Shown here one piece after another: positions 1-9,936 of a DNA stretch of 64,000 nucleotides. The stretch lies in NCBI RefSeq assembly GCF_000483165.1, contig NZ_AXXW01000007.1:1-64000 (forward strand), written 5' to 3'. Within the stretch, counting starts at the first letter, position 1, and every line of letters begins with the position of its first letter. The notes under the pieces were generated by a model, which ran no database searches, was not told the DNA's origin, and was given only the letters and a program-made list of their open reading frames with translations. Source of the stretch: Tullyiplasma multilocale ATCC 49900 (lineage in GTDB: Bacteria; Bacillota_I; Bacilli_A; Mycoplasmatales; Mycoplasmataceae). Made by a program: the position numbers and the translations under genes.

Positions 1-123
1 TACTTCAAATTCTTCGCCAGTCTTTTTATTTTTGAGTTTTCTGGAAATTGTAGTTTTAATTATTTCAGTAGTGTTTTCTAAAATCTCCAAATAATTTGCT
101 TCTTTTATAAAAAACAATGGCAT
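1..123 (-). CDS. Unknown protein, N-terminal 41 residues only (runs off left edge)
   Basis: An open frame starts with ATG at 123 and stays open to the window edge. It reads MPLFFIKEANYLEILENTT and goes on to a lysine-rich stretch ending KKTGEEFEV. The start is supported by a very G-rich ribosome binding site (GGACGAGGGGGG) four bases upstream and by a promoter plus long leader hairpin at 147-255. I do not recognise the family from this fragment. The whole gene is needed to name it. Confidence 0.5.
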   Translation of the reverse strand, partial: MPLFFIKEANYLEILENTTEIIKTTISRKLKNKKTGEEFEV

Positions 124-146
124 CGCCCCCCTCGTCCTAAAAGTTC

Positions 147-255
147 ATATAATTCTATTTTTGGACACCATAACCAAATTCGATCGGACAGAGGGCTTTT
201 ATGTTATGGTGCCTAAAAATAGAACTATATTATTTTTTATGTGTTAGTTAAACAA
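147..255 (-). promoter_or_regulatory. Promoter and long leader hairpin of the left-edge gene
   Basis: The minus strand carries TTGTTT (250-255), a 17-bp spacer and TAATAT (227-232). Transcription would start near 220, inside a hairpin whose arms are 147-174 and 203-230. The arms match over 28 positions with 3 mismatches, two of which are G-U wobbles in the transcript. The 28-nt loop (175-202) contains GCCCUCUGUCC, which can pair in about 9 of 10 positions with the GGACGAGGGGGG ribosome binding site at 124-138. This suggests loop-SD control of translation; no known riboswitch class was recognised. Confidence 0.5.
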
Positions 256-310
256 AACAAACAATCACATATTAAATTAATTGCTTTTTAAAAAGAAAAA
301 AGCAGTAAAC

Positions 311-619
311 TTAATTACTACTTTTTTTCAAATAAAATTTTGTGTCACCTATGGGGTACATTCTCTGTTTTGGTTTAAATTTATCGCCAATATACGAACC
401 AAGTAAATAACATGGCAATGAAACAAAGCCGTAAACAGCTCCCGCAAATGAATATTCACTTGCTGACAAACGCAAATTGGCATTAATATTTGGGATATAG
501 CTTTCCATAAAAAATGGAATTGCCATAATCACAACATAAGTTAAAGCCAATATCATTATCGGGAAATTACTTTTAAAGAAAGTTTTATACCGATTTTCCT
601 TTTTAATTTTTATTTCCAT
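311..619 (-). pseudogene. Truncated copy of the neighbouring MFS transporter (N-terminal ~90 residues)
   Basis: This 102-residue reading frame has a good ribosome binding site (GGAGG, ATG at 619). Its residues up to about 88 closely match the start of the MFS transporter at 726-2189. Shared segments include FPIMILALTYVVIMAIPF versus LPIIILALADVVIMAIPF, and LPCYLLGSYIGDKFK versus LPCYLIGSYIGDRFK. The last ~14 residues (MYPIGDTKFYLKKSSN) are unrelated. It has at most two transmembrane helices against about 12 in the full protein, so it cannot be a working transporter. It looks like a partial tandem duplication whose 3' part was lost, although the start signals remain intact. Confidence 0.75.
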
Positions 620-681
620 AGAATCCTCCAATTCTAATAAAAATAAATTCCTAAATTAGTCATTCATGAGCTTTTAAGCAA

Positions 682-716
682 AAATAAAGTAGTGGTATTT
701 ACCACTACTTTATTTT
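682..716 (-). terminator. Terminator after the MFS gene
   Basis: AAATAAAGTAGTGG and CCACTACTTTATTT form a perfect 14-bp stem with a 6-nt loop, followed on the minus strand by a T-rich tract, directly downstream of the MFS stop codon. Confidence 0.85.
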
Positions 717-725
717 TATAAGTTT

Positions 726-2189
726 TTATCTTTTTCTCATCAATTTTCTAAAGATAAATTTTTCATGATTTTTATACATTGTCACATATAGAGTTAATCC
801 AGCAATCAACCCAAAAGTAGCAAATCCCACAACTGTTAAAAGGATCAATTGATTTCCTCATTGACTAGCAACAATTGATTCATATCCTGTTGCAGGATCA
901 ACAATTGTCATTGTGTGTTTTCCTTCAATTTGAGCTTTGATAAGTCTGAAGAATGCATCTGGTGTAAAGGCAATTACCGAAATAAAACTTACTCCAGCTG
1001 CATAATTCTTATTATCAATTTTTAATTCAGCTCCAATTGGTGATCATCTAATAGTTACTAGTGCTCAAGTTAATAAACCTAATACTAATAAGTTTACACA
1101 AGCCACTACCGCCATGATAGTTTTAATAACCCCTTTGTCTTTGAAATCATTTCCAAATCCAGGTAGTATAACCGCAATCAACACTAGAACTATCCCAACG
1201 AATAGTCCAAGACATATTAGTCAAATGTAGGAATGTGATTTATCTGCTCTTTTACCAGCATATGACGAAATCATAAATCTCATTACATAAGATCTAAACA
1301 CTCCCAGTAAGGTCGCTACAATAGTCATTACTCCAAAGATATTTGTTAAGTAACTCATGTATGAACTTAGTCCCATTTGAAGCATATAAACCCCAAGTAC
1401 TAAAAAACCAAGTAATCATACTTTTCATGATTGAATAACCCTTAACAAAGCTTTGACAGAAAATGTTCGATCATTATTATCATCAATTCCTTTGATGAAG
1501 AATATTGTTAATAATAGTGAAGCTATTATTAGTGCCACATAAATAGTTACCAAGATAAAGAAACCTAAACTAATAGATTCACCTTTGTAGTCAATTGTTG
1601 GGAATTCTCCACTATTTGATAAAGCTAATAACAACATTCCAAGTAATGCTAAGAACAGACCAATAAATCCATTTGTAGCTCCTTGAAGCCCATTATTTGC
1701 TCCAACTCTTTTCTCTTTTTCATCTCCGATTAATTGTTCTGTATTATGGTTTTTAACAACTTTTCAAAGTGGAGCTCATAAAAGTCCACAAGTAGTAAAT
1801 GCAAAACAACCAAAAATAATATACAGTTGAATCATCGTAGCTAAACTTGATGTATTAAATGGTAATGTCATATATCAAATTCCTAATAAACTTGTTAAAG
1901 ATAACGAAATTATTAGAAGGTGTTTAGATTTAAATCTATCACCAATATATGAACCAATTAAATAACAAGGTAGTGATGCAAATCCATAAATGGCATTTGC
2001 ATACGAATATTGATTGGCATCAAGACGTAAATTCTGACCGATATTAGGAATATAGTTTTCCATGTAGAATGGAATCGCCATAATAACAACATCTGCTAAT
2101 GCCAGGATAATAATTGGAAGATTCAATCTAAAGAAACTTCCAAATTTTTTGAAACTTAAATTTTTTATATTAAATTTCTTTTGCTCCAT
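726..2189 (-). CDS. MFS transporter, ~487 aa, coupled to GlpQ
   Basis: This is a multispanning membrane protein of about 12 hydrophobic segments. It has the major-facilitator loop-2 motif near residue 85 (GSYIGDRFKSK, compare G-x-x-x-D-R-x-G-R/K). Several internal TGA codons are read as Trp. ATG at 2189 is preferred because GGAGATTAATT lies just upstream; an upstream non-ATG start would only add residues inside the previous gene. The gene overlaps the 3' end of glpQ by 20 bp, so the two are translationally coupled. By context it probably imports a GlpQ substrate such as a glycerophosphodiester, but the sequence alone does not fix the substrate. A truncated paralog lies immediately downstream. 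Confidence 0.85.
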
Positions 2190-2895
2190 AATTAATCTCC
2201 AAACTAGGATTATCACTGATAAATCCATTTAATAGTTCTCTCGGATATAAATTAATTACCTCTATTGCTTGATAGTTCTCTTTGAATGTTCAAATATTCA
2301 TTTTCATATTTAATTCAGTGAAGAAATGTACATTTTTAAATCTCTTTACTAATCCATAATATGGATGGATGTAGTCAAATCTTTTAACTAAGTTTTTATC
2401 CATTTGACTCATTGTTTCAATTAAATACCCTTTTTTAAATAGTTCCCCATCTAATTTAGATATTCATATTAATGTGTTTCTACTAAATGAAGAAACAACA
2501 ATTTCAGCTTCAGTTTTATCTCTCAAGATTTTTAAAGCTGCATATATTATGCCATAGTCTTCTTCTTTGTAATTGCCCGCTTTAATTTCAACATTTATAA
2601 AATCATACATATAAGCAATTCCGAAAATAAATTCTTCGACAAATCTTGGTGGCATTCAACGTGGATTTTCTTTGAAGAAATCCAATTCTAAGATTTCATT
2701 ATAAGTTAAATCTCTAACCAATTTGTCAGTATTACCTATTCTTTTAAAATTATGATCATGGAAAATTATTAATTGTTTGTCCTTTGTTAATCTAATATCA
2801 AATTCAACTGCACTACAAGTTTTTAACGCTTGGATAAAATCTTCCATGCAGTTTTCACCCTTAGGACTTCTAAAGCCTCTATGTGCTACTAACAT
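2170..2895 (-). CDS. glpQ: Glycerophosphodiester phosphodiesterase
   Basis: The 241-residue protein has the GDPD signature: MLVAHRGFRSPKGENC at the N-terminus (catalytic His of HRG), VEFDIRLTKD with the metal-binding Glu/Asp, FHDHNFKRI with the second catalytic His, and NVEIK around residue 104. GDPD enzymes hydrolyse deacylated phospholipids to glycerol-3-phosphate and an alcohol. In mollicutes this feeds glycerol metabolism and H2O2 production. There is no signal peptide, so it is cytoplasmic. It is the first gene of a two-gene operon with the MFS transporter. The start is supported by AAAGGA upstream of ATG at 2895. Confidence 0.92.
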
Positions 2896-3075
2896 ATCAA
2901 TATTCCTTTCCGTGAAATAACCTTTAGTTACTTCTACTTATATTATTAACCTAAATTAAATGATTTAATATAGTTTTTATCTCCATTAGAAATGTATTAA
3001 GGACTGAAAAACAATTAAAAGATAGATTCGTTTAATTATATTTTATATCATAGAACAATATGTGAAGTTTATAAA

Positions 3076-3107
3076 AAATACCACACACTTTTGTGAATGG
3101 TATTTAC
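3076..3107 (-). terminator. Imperfect terminator hairpin after the unknown gene 3108-3914
   Basis: AAATACCA and TGGTATTT arms surround a partly paired CAC/GTG region; on the minus strand the hairpin is followed by a run of T residues, immediately after the stop codon. Confidence 0.6.
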
Positions 3108-3914
3108 TTAAAGTTTTAATAATGCTAATGCGATATTGAATTGATTTTTTCTATTAACAATTATCTCATCTATCATTTTTTTAATAATAAGTTTGGGTGA
3201 ATTAGAATCAAATTCATTACCGCTTTCTTCAATTTCTTCTAACTTGAATACATGATATATCAACAATAAATCGTCAAGAACTTTATCAGAATTAAAATCG
3301 GCTCGATAGTCACAGTATCATTTAACTTTCGCTAGTTTTAAAATAATTGCCAAATAATCATCAAAAACAATTTGGTTTTTCTTTTCATTATTAAAGATAT
3401 TAAAAATATCTTCATCAATCCCATTAGTTAGTGATTCCAAAAACATATCATTATCTGCAATTTCGTGCTCTTTTTTAACAAAAATATAAAATTCTTCAAA
3501 TTGAGATTGTGTAATCCTATTTTGTCTTAAAAATATTTTAAGAACGTCCGATAATAATTTATTATCGCCCACAATATTGATATTATAATTTGCATAAACT
3601 CAGATTTTAAAGTGTTCTAAATAAAATTCTTCATTAAAGTGGTATTTTATTCTGTTCGAAAATTTAATATCTTTTGCAAATTCCAATCAATTGATGGCAT
3701 TTTTAAAAATAAGTTTATAACCTTCGATTAGATTTTCTAAATCTTCATTATCATGAGAACCATTTTTGAAATCATTCTCCAGTTCTATCATTTTTTCTAA
3801 AGTATCAATATTGAAATTGATAAATTCTTCAATATCATCAATCGATGATAATTTCATATTCTTTTCTAAACTTCTCTCTGCTAAAAAATCTATTAATTTA
3901 TTAAAATTCTCCAC
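3108..3914 (-). CDS. Unknown acidic helical protein, 268 aa
   Basis: The frame is continuous only if TGA (3684-3686 and 3315-3317) is tryptophan. The product starts MENFNKLIDFLAERSLEKNM, is rich in Glu, Asp, Ile and Leu, has no signal peptide or membrane segment, and is predicted by eye to be almost all alpha-helical. I recognise no domain. It lies 18 bp downstream of mtnN on the same strand and is probably the last gene of that operon. The ATG at 3914 has only a weak ribosome binding site (AGGAGAAT). Confidence 0.75.
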
Positions 3915-3932
3915 ATATTCTCCTATATATTT

Positions 3933-4616
3933 TTAGTTAATTATTCTTCTAGCTACAATTGATAAATCAGTGGCTGCTTTTGGTAAGAATTGGTCAAATT
4001 GCAATTCATTTGTTTCATCCCCACCAACAACATCACTAACAATTTTTAAGGCTGCAAATGGAACATTGAATTTATATGCTGTTTGCATAAAAGCTGTACA
4101 TTCCATTTCAGCAATTGATACTTTAGCATCAATTCTATTTGTGAAGTTATTAATTTTATCTTGTGATTCAAAGAATGTATCACTTGATGCAGTATTTCCA
4201 ACGATGTATTTAAAACCATCTAAACTAGCTTTAATTTTGTTGATTAATTCTTGATTTGAAGTATAGAAAGCAGGCATTGATGGAAGTTGTCCATATGCAT
4301 ATCCCATTCCAGTTGAATCAGCCATTGAGTAGTATCCGTTTTCAACAACTACAAAATCTCCTTGGTGTAATTCGTTTTTATCTAAACATCCAGCAGTTCC
4401 TAAGTTTATAACGTATTCAACTTGTCCTTGATATTTAGTTAATAAATAAGCCAATCCTGTTGAAGCATTTGCTAACCCAATTCCAATTCAAGCAAGAACT
4501 ACAGTTCCCTCTTCATTGATAAATTCATTAACAATCGATCCTTCAACTTTTTTCATATTTAAATCACTTGCAATTTCATGTAATTCTTCTTGCATAGCTC
4601 CAATTAAAATTTTCAT
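3933..4616 (-). CDS. mtnN: 5'-methylthioadenosine/S-adenosylhomocysteine nucleosidase
   Basis: The 227-residue protein begins MKILIGAMQEELHEIASDL, typical of the MTA/SAH nucleosidase family. It has the GTAGCLD glycine loop (about residue 78), the catalytic-Glu region IAEMECTAFMQTA, and SDVVGGDE with the catalytic Asp. It cleaves adenine from MTA and S-adenosylhomocysteine, clearing by-products of methylation and polyamine metabolism. Length fits the family (about 230). An AGGAGA ribosome binding site precedes ATG at 4616. It follows nadD-yqeK by 9 bp in the same operon. Confidence 0.92.
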
Positions 4617-4625
4617 AATATTCTC

Positions 4626-5729
4626 CTATTCTGTTTCGTTTTTTATTCAGTATTTAACTGTATTATTTAGCATCTTACCAATGCTATCAACTCCATGAGC
4701 TTCAACTGCTCGATCATATTGCATTTGTAATAATTCTTTAAATCCTTGATCTAAATCTTTAAAACATAATGCTCTATAGTATTCAACTTCAGGATAATCT
4801 CTTTCAACTGATACTTTATCAGCACAAAAGACAATTTTATCTAAGTTAGTCATATCTGGAGAACCAACTGTGTGGTTAAAGACCGCTTGTAAGATTTCTG
4901 GATCTTTCATTAATCAATCTTTTTGTAAATGTAAGTATCCTGTAAATGAATGTCAAACCGGAGTTGGTTCTTCTAAAAGAACTGGCATATATCTTTTTAG
5001 ATATCATACAGCCTTATCAACATCTCAACGTTTTGTAACATCGTGTAAAGTTCCGGCAATAAACGCTTTCTCTTCATCTTCACCATGTGAATTTGCTAAC
5101 ATTTTAGCCATCTGTCCAACATTTAAACAATGTAAGTAACGTTCTTCCTCCATTTGTTTTTCAACGCGTTCATGAATGTACATTAAGTTATAGTTAACAT
5201 AATCATTGATTTCAGGAATTTGTTTATTTAAATCAATTAAGTTTCTAATATTTGTTGATGATAAGAAATTATTTTCAAAATCAAAAACTTCTAAATTATA
5301 TTTATCGATAACCTCTTGATTAATATCTTCACTTCTTCTAAAAACTTTGAAATCAATCATTTTGATTAAATCATCAAAATGATCTCAGTTTTCAAAACTA
5401 TCTAATTGATCACTTCCCATAATAAAAGCAAATTGATGTTCTTGATAGTTTTCCAAAATATAACTAACTGTTTCATGAGTATAAGTTGGACGATGATTTC
5501 TAATTTCAAATTCGTTAATTCTAATGAAGTCATTTTGTTCTTCAACAATCTTCAACATTGATAAACGATCTAAAATTGTACTGTTTTGTTTCTTTTTAAA
5601 AGGATTTAAATAAGCTGGTATTAATCAAACTTCATCAAAACCAAGTTTGTCGTGACAAGCTTTAGCAATATTTACATGATCTGTATGGATTGGATCAAAT
5701 GATCCCCCAAATAAAGCAATTTTAGCCAT
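4626..5729 (-). CDS. nadD: Nicotinate-nucleotide adenylyltransferase fused to a YqeK-type HD phosphohydrolase
   Basis: Residues 1 to about 175 are a nucleotidyltransferase: GGSFDPIHTDH holds the (H/T)xGH-like motif and SSTNIR the C-terminal ISSTxIR motif. This half makes NaAD from nicotinate mononucleotide in NAD synthesis. Residues about 185-367 are an HD-domain protein like YqeK, with LHCLNVGQMAKMLA, the metal-binding AGTLHDVTKR and VFNHTVG. YqeK proteins hydrolyse diadenosine tetraphosphate. In many Firmicutes the two are adjacent genes; here they form one 367-residue protein. Internal TGA codons are read as Trp. The start overlaps the end of the HAD gene by 8 bp. Confidence 0.93.
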
Positions 5730-6576
5730 TGTTTCTTACCATTCCTTCTAAAACTTTCCCAACACCGTTGTTTTCTATATTATCACACACTTCGTACGCA
5801 ACTGCTTTTAATTCTTCAACAGCATTTCCAACCGCATAACCTTTGTTAACTCCACTAACCATTTCAATATCATTATGATTATCTCCAAATGTGACAATAT
5901 CACGATAATCAACTCCGATGATTTCAGCTCACTTTTTAATCCCAGATAATTTGTTAGTACCCTTATTCATAGCATTAAACATTTGTGGTAATGATTGAGC
6001 TGTATCGAAGATATCTGTATATTTATCAAAAATCATTCTAGCTACTTTTTGTTTAGTTTTGCTTGATGAAAAGACTACTAATTCAACTGGTTTAACCTCT
6101 TCATTTTCAATTGCATCAGCAATTGCATTTAAATCAGGATAATAGTTGATATCAAATTTTTCTTTTTTCTTAACGGTTGTTAAATAGTTTTCTCAAGTAG
6201 TAAGTCTTTCACTACCTTTAACCCCAACCATAGCTCCAGGAACATAAGCAATAATATCAATCTCTAATGTAGCAGCTTCTCTAAAAACGGCCGCTGTTGC
6301 TGTTTTATCAAGATAATCTGCAAATAATACATCATTTGTAATTAAATCAGTAATAATCGCCCCATTACAGGCAATTATCGGCATTTGCACTTTAAGTTGT
6401 TTAGCAATTTTACGGTTTGCAACATCAAGTCTTCCAGTTACAAAAGCGAATTTATAACCACTCTTCTTTTGATATTGTTTAATTGATTTAATCGTATCTT
6501 TATCAATACTTAAATCATGGTGTGAAATTGTTCTATCACAATCAGACAAGACAAATGGTAATTTATTACCAAGCAT
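5722..6576 (-). CDS. Cof-type HAD-IIB phosphatase
   Basis: The 284-residue protein has the HAD motifs of the Cof/YidA group: LSDCDRTISHHD (DxDxT nucleophile motif), FAFVTGR, a lysine-containing middle region, and FGDNHNDIEM (acidic motif IV). Members dephosphorylate sugar phosphates, flavin or pyridoxal phosphates; the substrate here cannot be told from sequence. The GTG-free start at ATG 6576 shares one base with the trmL stop (TAATG), so translation is coupled. The end overlaps nadD by 8 bp. Confidence 0.9.
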
Positions 6577-7127
6577 TAGTCTTCAATTCCTTTTCAGTTT
6601 CCTTCAGGAATGTAGTTTTCACCTTTTTGAACTTCCACTTGACTTAAATCTAAATAGTCTCATTGACGTAAAACTTCATAAGAGACAATTCCAACACAAT
6701 TTGAAATATTAATTGAACGAGCTTCAGCTACCATCGGAATTCTGAAAGTTGTCTCGAAGTTATCTTGTAAGATTTGTTTTGGAATTCCTGTTGATTCACG
6801 TCCAAACATAATAAAGACATCATCATTTATTTCTTTAAAGTTGTAGTTACTAATTGGACCTTTTCCATATCTTGATAAACAAAATAATGTAACATTTGGA
6901 TTTAACTCTTCAAAGTGAGCTCAATCATCGTATCGAACCATATCTACATATTTGTATTCGTTAGCACTTGGTCTTGATAAGTGTCTTTCATCAAAAGGAA
7001 ATCCTAATGGTTCAATAATATGTAATTTAGCATTAGTAGCTACACATGTTCTCATAATAGCTCCAACGTTTTGAGCAATTTCAGTTTCATATAAAACTAT
7101 ATTTAATCTTCTTTTATCTGTATTCAT
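6576..7127 (-). CDS. trmL: tRNA 2'-O-methyltransferase, TrmL/SpoU family
   Basis: The 183-residue protein has the three SPOUT motifs: NVGAIMRT (about residue 20), IMFGRESTGIP, and RIPMVAEARSINISNCVGI, which forms the knot that binds S-adenosylmethionine. TrmL methylates the ribose of nucleotide 34 in tRNA-Leu isoacceptors. Size and motif spacing fit TrmL rather than longer TrmH proteins. ATG at 7127 follows the stop of the upstream small gene by one base. Confidence 0.9.
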
Positions 7128-7128
7128 C

Positions 7129-7350
7129 TTAAGCCTCTTGTTCTATAACGTAATTAATCAACGCTAATAATTCTTCTTTTACTTCTCTTGGTGTTTCAAA
7201 CTCATATTGAAAGAATTCCATATCAATTGGAAATTCATTTACAAAGTCTAATTTTTGTTCATCATCCATTTGATCTAAATAAATTCCAGTTTCAGCAATT
7301 TGCTCTGTTATTCATTCTTGGATAATTTCTAATTGTTCTTCATTAAACAT
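7129..7350 (-). CDS. Small acidic protein, 73 aa, unknown
   Basis: The frame starts MFNEEQLEIIQEWITEQIAE and ends INYVIEQEA; one TGA is read as Trp. It is very acidic, helical by composition, without membrane segment or cysteine. It is tightly packed between rdgB (stop of rdgB 1 bp before its ATG) and trmL (1 bp gap), which argues that it is real and co-translated. Family not recognised. Confidence 0.8.
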
Positions 7351-7351
7351 C

Positions 7352-7957
7352 TTATACCTCGTAATTATTAATAAATTCTTTAAAAGCTCTCACAGCTAAT
7401 TTTCTACTTGAACTTTTGTTTTTAGTTTTACGTCCAAGTTCAGCATATGTTTTATGACCTGGAGTTGGAATGAAAATATTGTCATACCCGAACCCTTTAT
7501 CAGATCTAATTACTTGTTTAGCAATTTTTCCAACGACACTTTTCTTAACCATATACTCTTGTTGGTTTCTAGCATCATAAAATGCTAAACAAGTAACCAT
7601 TCTAGCAACACGCTTATTTGGTGTTGCTGATTCATCTATTTTATCTACTAAAAGTTGAGAAATTTCATTTCAATCAGTTAATGGTTCAGCTCATCGTTTT
7701 GAATGGATCCCTGGAAAGTTATCCAATGATTCAATACAAATTCCTGAATCATCTCCCACTGCAATTCCTTTTACATGGATTGCTAAGTCTTTAGCTTTAA
7801 TCATGGCATTCTCTTCAAATGTAGTTCCATCTTCTTCAATGTCATGATAATCTGTTAAGTCCAATAAAGTCTTAACCTCAAATTCTGGTAATAAGTGTTT
7901 GAACTCATCAGCCTTTCCTGGATTACTTGTAGCAATTCATAATGTCTGTCTTTCCAT
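7352..7957 (-). CDS. rdgB: dITP/XTP pyrophosphatase (HAM1/RdgB)
   Basis: The 201-residue protein shows the HAM1 signature: IATSNPGKADEFKHLL near the start, EEDGTTFEENAMIKA, VGDDSGICI with the metal-binding Asp pair, and FGYDNIFIP near residue 150. It hydrolyses non-canonical purine triphosphates (ITP, dITP, XTP) and keeps them out of nucleic acids. First gene of the minus-strand operon that runs to 3108. It is divergent from the kinase at 8017, leaving a 59-bp promoter region for both. Confidence 0.93.
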
Positions 7958-8016
7958 TTAATTCTCTCCTTGGTGTAAAATAAATTTATACATAAGTATA
8001 TTTTAGAGGTTTAAGC

Positions 8017-8781
8017 ATGGAAAATAAACAATTTGAGGGATTAACTAACGAATTATTTTTAGATAATGGTTATTTAATAAAAAAATCTAATAAAACAAGT
8101 GATTATTTCTTAGATCGAGCAAATGAAATCAATTTATACGAACAATTAAAAAACAATCCCAATAAGTTCTTTTTAACTCCTTTATCTTGAGAATTTAACA
8201 AAGATAATAATTTCATCTCTAAATATCAATATTATCCAGAAGCTTATACTTTACATGATGTGTCAATTTGCAAAAACAAAATGCGCATGGTTGTTAATTT
8301 AATTGATAAATTTCACCATCAAGATGTGGTTATTAAAAAGTTTAATCCCAAAGAAATATTAGATAAGTTCAAATCCAAAACTAACCCTATTTTTGATTTA
8401 AGTCAATGAGACCGACAAGTTGAAGAAATTATTAATAACTATGAAGATGGTTCTCAATTTGTATTAAGTCATAATGATTTAGTATTAGGAAACTTTTTAA
8501 AGGCTAAATCAAATTGAATCTTAATTGATTTTGAATTTGCAAGCATGAATCACTACTTATTTGATTACGCTAGTTTTATGGGTGAATCTTTACCAATGTC
8601 TAAATGAGATAAGTTCTTATCTATTTTGAATTTAAATGAAGCTGAGACAAAGAAACTTTTTGATTTAATCACTTATCAAAACTATCTTTGAAGTTATTGA
8701 GCTGCATATATGTTTCAAGAAACAAATAATGAGATTTTTAAAGAAATTGCTTTAGATAAATTAAAAAAACTAGAAGGTTAA
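8017..8781 (+). CDS. Choline kinase/aminoglycoside phosphotransferase-fold kinase
   Basis: The 254-residue protein has the Brenner-type catalytic loop SHNDLVLGN (HxDxxxxN, about residue 157) and the metal-binding LIDFEFAS (about residue 170), both diagnostic for the APH/choline kinase fold. LicA-like members phosphorylate choline for decoration of lipids or surface glycans. With GlpQ nearby, a role in phospholipid head-group turnover is plausible, but the substrate is not shown by the sequence. Five TGA codons are read as Trp. It is one of few plus-strand genes, and it ends head-to-head with the Fic gene at a shared terminator. Confidence 0.85.
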
Positions 8782-8797
8782 TCCCTTCTAGTTTTTT
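8764..8797. terminator. Bidirectional terminator between kinase and Fic gene
   Basis: AAAAACTAGAAGG pairs perfectly with CCTTCTAGTTTTT around a short loop. It has A and T tracts on both sides and serves the two convergent genes; it contains both stop codons. Confidence 0.9.
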
Positions 8798-9702
8798 GTT
8801 AGTTCATTAATTAATTCAATAGTATTATCAAATTTTTCTTTTTCTAAGACACTTTTCAAAAGTCCAAGTTTACTTAATTGTCCTAATTCTTGAAGATACA
8901 TTTCTTGGAAGTTTTCATAAACCTTTTTAGGTAAACTATCAAGAATTTTGTAATCTCATTCTTTTTGTTTAGGAACTAAAACTTTATTGAAAGTGTCTAA
9001 ATACATTTTATGATACTTAGTTCCATTGATATTCAATGGTATTAATCCTAGATGCATTAGCATAGCATCCATCACCATTCTCCCAATTCTTCCATTCCCA
9101 TCCACAAAAGGATGAATTAACTCGAAATTAATATGAAACAGAATAACTGCATTAAATTTATCAATAATGTTAATTTTAGGATTGCTGATTACTTTATTAT
9201 AGTTATTTAATATCGTTGTAATATAACCTTCAATTAATCGATAATTCAAAAAATGAATTTCCCCTTTAGAGATATTTATAGTACGATACTTTCCAACTTC
9301 AGACATTTTAGTAAATTGATGAGTTTTCTTATCTAAATAACTTGCAAACCCCGGAACAAATTCTTTAGCAATAAATGTATAGTCCATTCCCGCTAAAAGA
9401 ATTCTACTTAGATCTAAAATATCTTTTTGGGTAACTAAAACATCCTTTTCAAAGATCTCTCTTTCGAGATGAAAAATAGTACGACGATAATTGGTAATTT
9501 CTAATTCAGTATATAGTTCCAATTTTTCTTCTTCACCCATTTCATATCATTGTCTTCAATCTTTTGCTTTATCCAGTATTAATAATGAATAATAACTATT
9601 ATTTACATAATGTAAGTATTTCTCTTTTTCTAGTTTAGGATTCTCTAATAAATTGCTGTTATAACCACATTCATCTCGTCAATATTTCATATAATTTTCC
9701 AT
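8788..9702 (-). CDS. Fic-domain protein, 304 aa
   Basis: The protein contains an intact Fic core: HPFVDGNGRIGR (about residue 208) matches HxFx(D/E)GNGRxxR, including catalytic His and the phosphate-binding loop. Fic enzymes transfer AMP or other nucleotide moieties to a hydroxyl side chain of a target protein. An N-terminal segment about 100 residues long precedes it. Whether an inhibitory (S/T)xxxE(G/N) helix is present is unclear. ATG at 9702 is chosen because GGAG stands 8 bp upstream; an in-frame ATG at 9717 would add five residues. It follows a regulatory block that is repeated upstream of the second Fic-like gene. Confidence 0.9.
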
Positions 9703-9715
9703 ACTATCACGCTCC

Positions 9716-9790
9716 ATCTATCCCCATCATATCACTTGTTTTTAGAAGTTTAAGATATGAAATTATTGGTAAACAATTAAAAAACTAGGA
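9716..9790 (-). repeat. Copy A of a ~75-bp promoter/terminator block before the Fic gene
   Basis: This stretch matches 10591-10668 at roughly 85% by eye, including the shared CATCATATCACTTG and ATTATTGGTAAACAATTAAA segments. On the minus strand it holds a TATGAT hexamer about 40 bp before the Fic start. It begins with half of the terminator of the preceding small gene. Confidence 0.75.
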
Positions 9791-9811
9791 AGTTGAAATT
9801 CCTAGTTTTCT
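9783..9811 (-). terminator. Terminator after the 39-aa gene
   Basis: AAACTAGGAA and TTCCTAGTTT arms around a GTTGAA loop, with a T-rich flank on the minus strand. Confidence 0.8.
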
Positions 9812-9816
9812 TATTA

Positions 9817-9936
9817 TTATTTCTTAGAAAGAGCTAACAAAATCTTAATCATTCCTGGTTCTTTTATTATGTCTTGGGCATTCTTGTCAGTGTTCTTGAA
9901 AAATACTGAAGAATCAACTTTTTTAATCTTTATCAT
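9817..9936 (-). CDS. Small basic protein, 39 aa, unknown
   Basis: The frame reads MIKIKKVDSSVFFKNTDKN and ends IKILLALSKK. It has a strong ribosome binding site (AAGGAG, 6 bp before ATG at 9936) and overlaps the 3' end of the Doc-like gene by 14 bp in another frame, so it would be translated by coupling. It ends just before a terminator. It lies where a small partner of a Fic/Doc protein could be, but I see no motif supporting an antitoxin role. Confidence 0.5.
   Translation of the reverse strand: MIKIKKVDSSVFFKNTDKNAQDIIKEPGMIKILLALSKK

Noticed and set aside
147-230. Inverted repeats as insertion-sequence ends
   Set aside because: The arms are only 28 nt apart with a promoter hexamer on the outer side and no transposase is visible in the window; kept as a leader hairpin, but it cannot be excluded until the left flank is seen.
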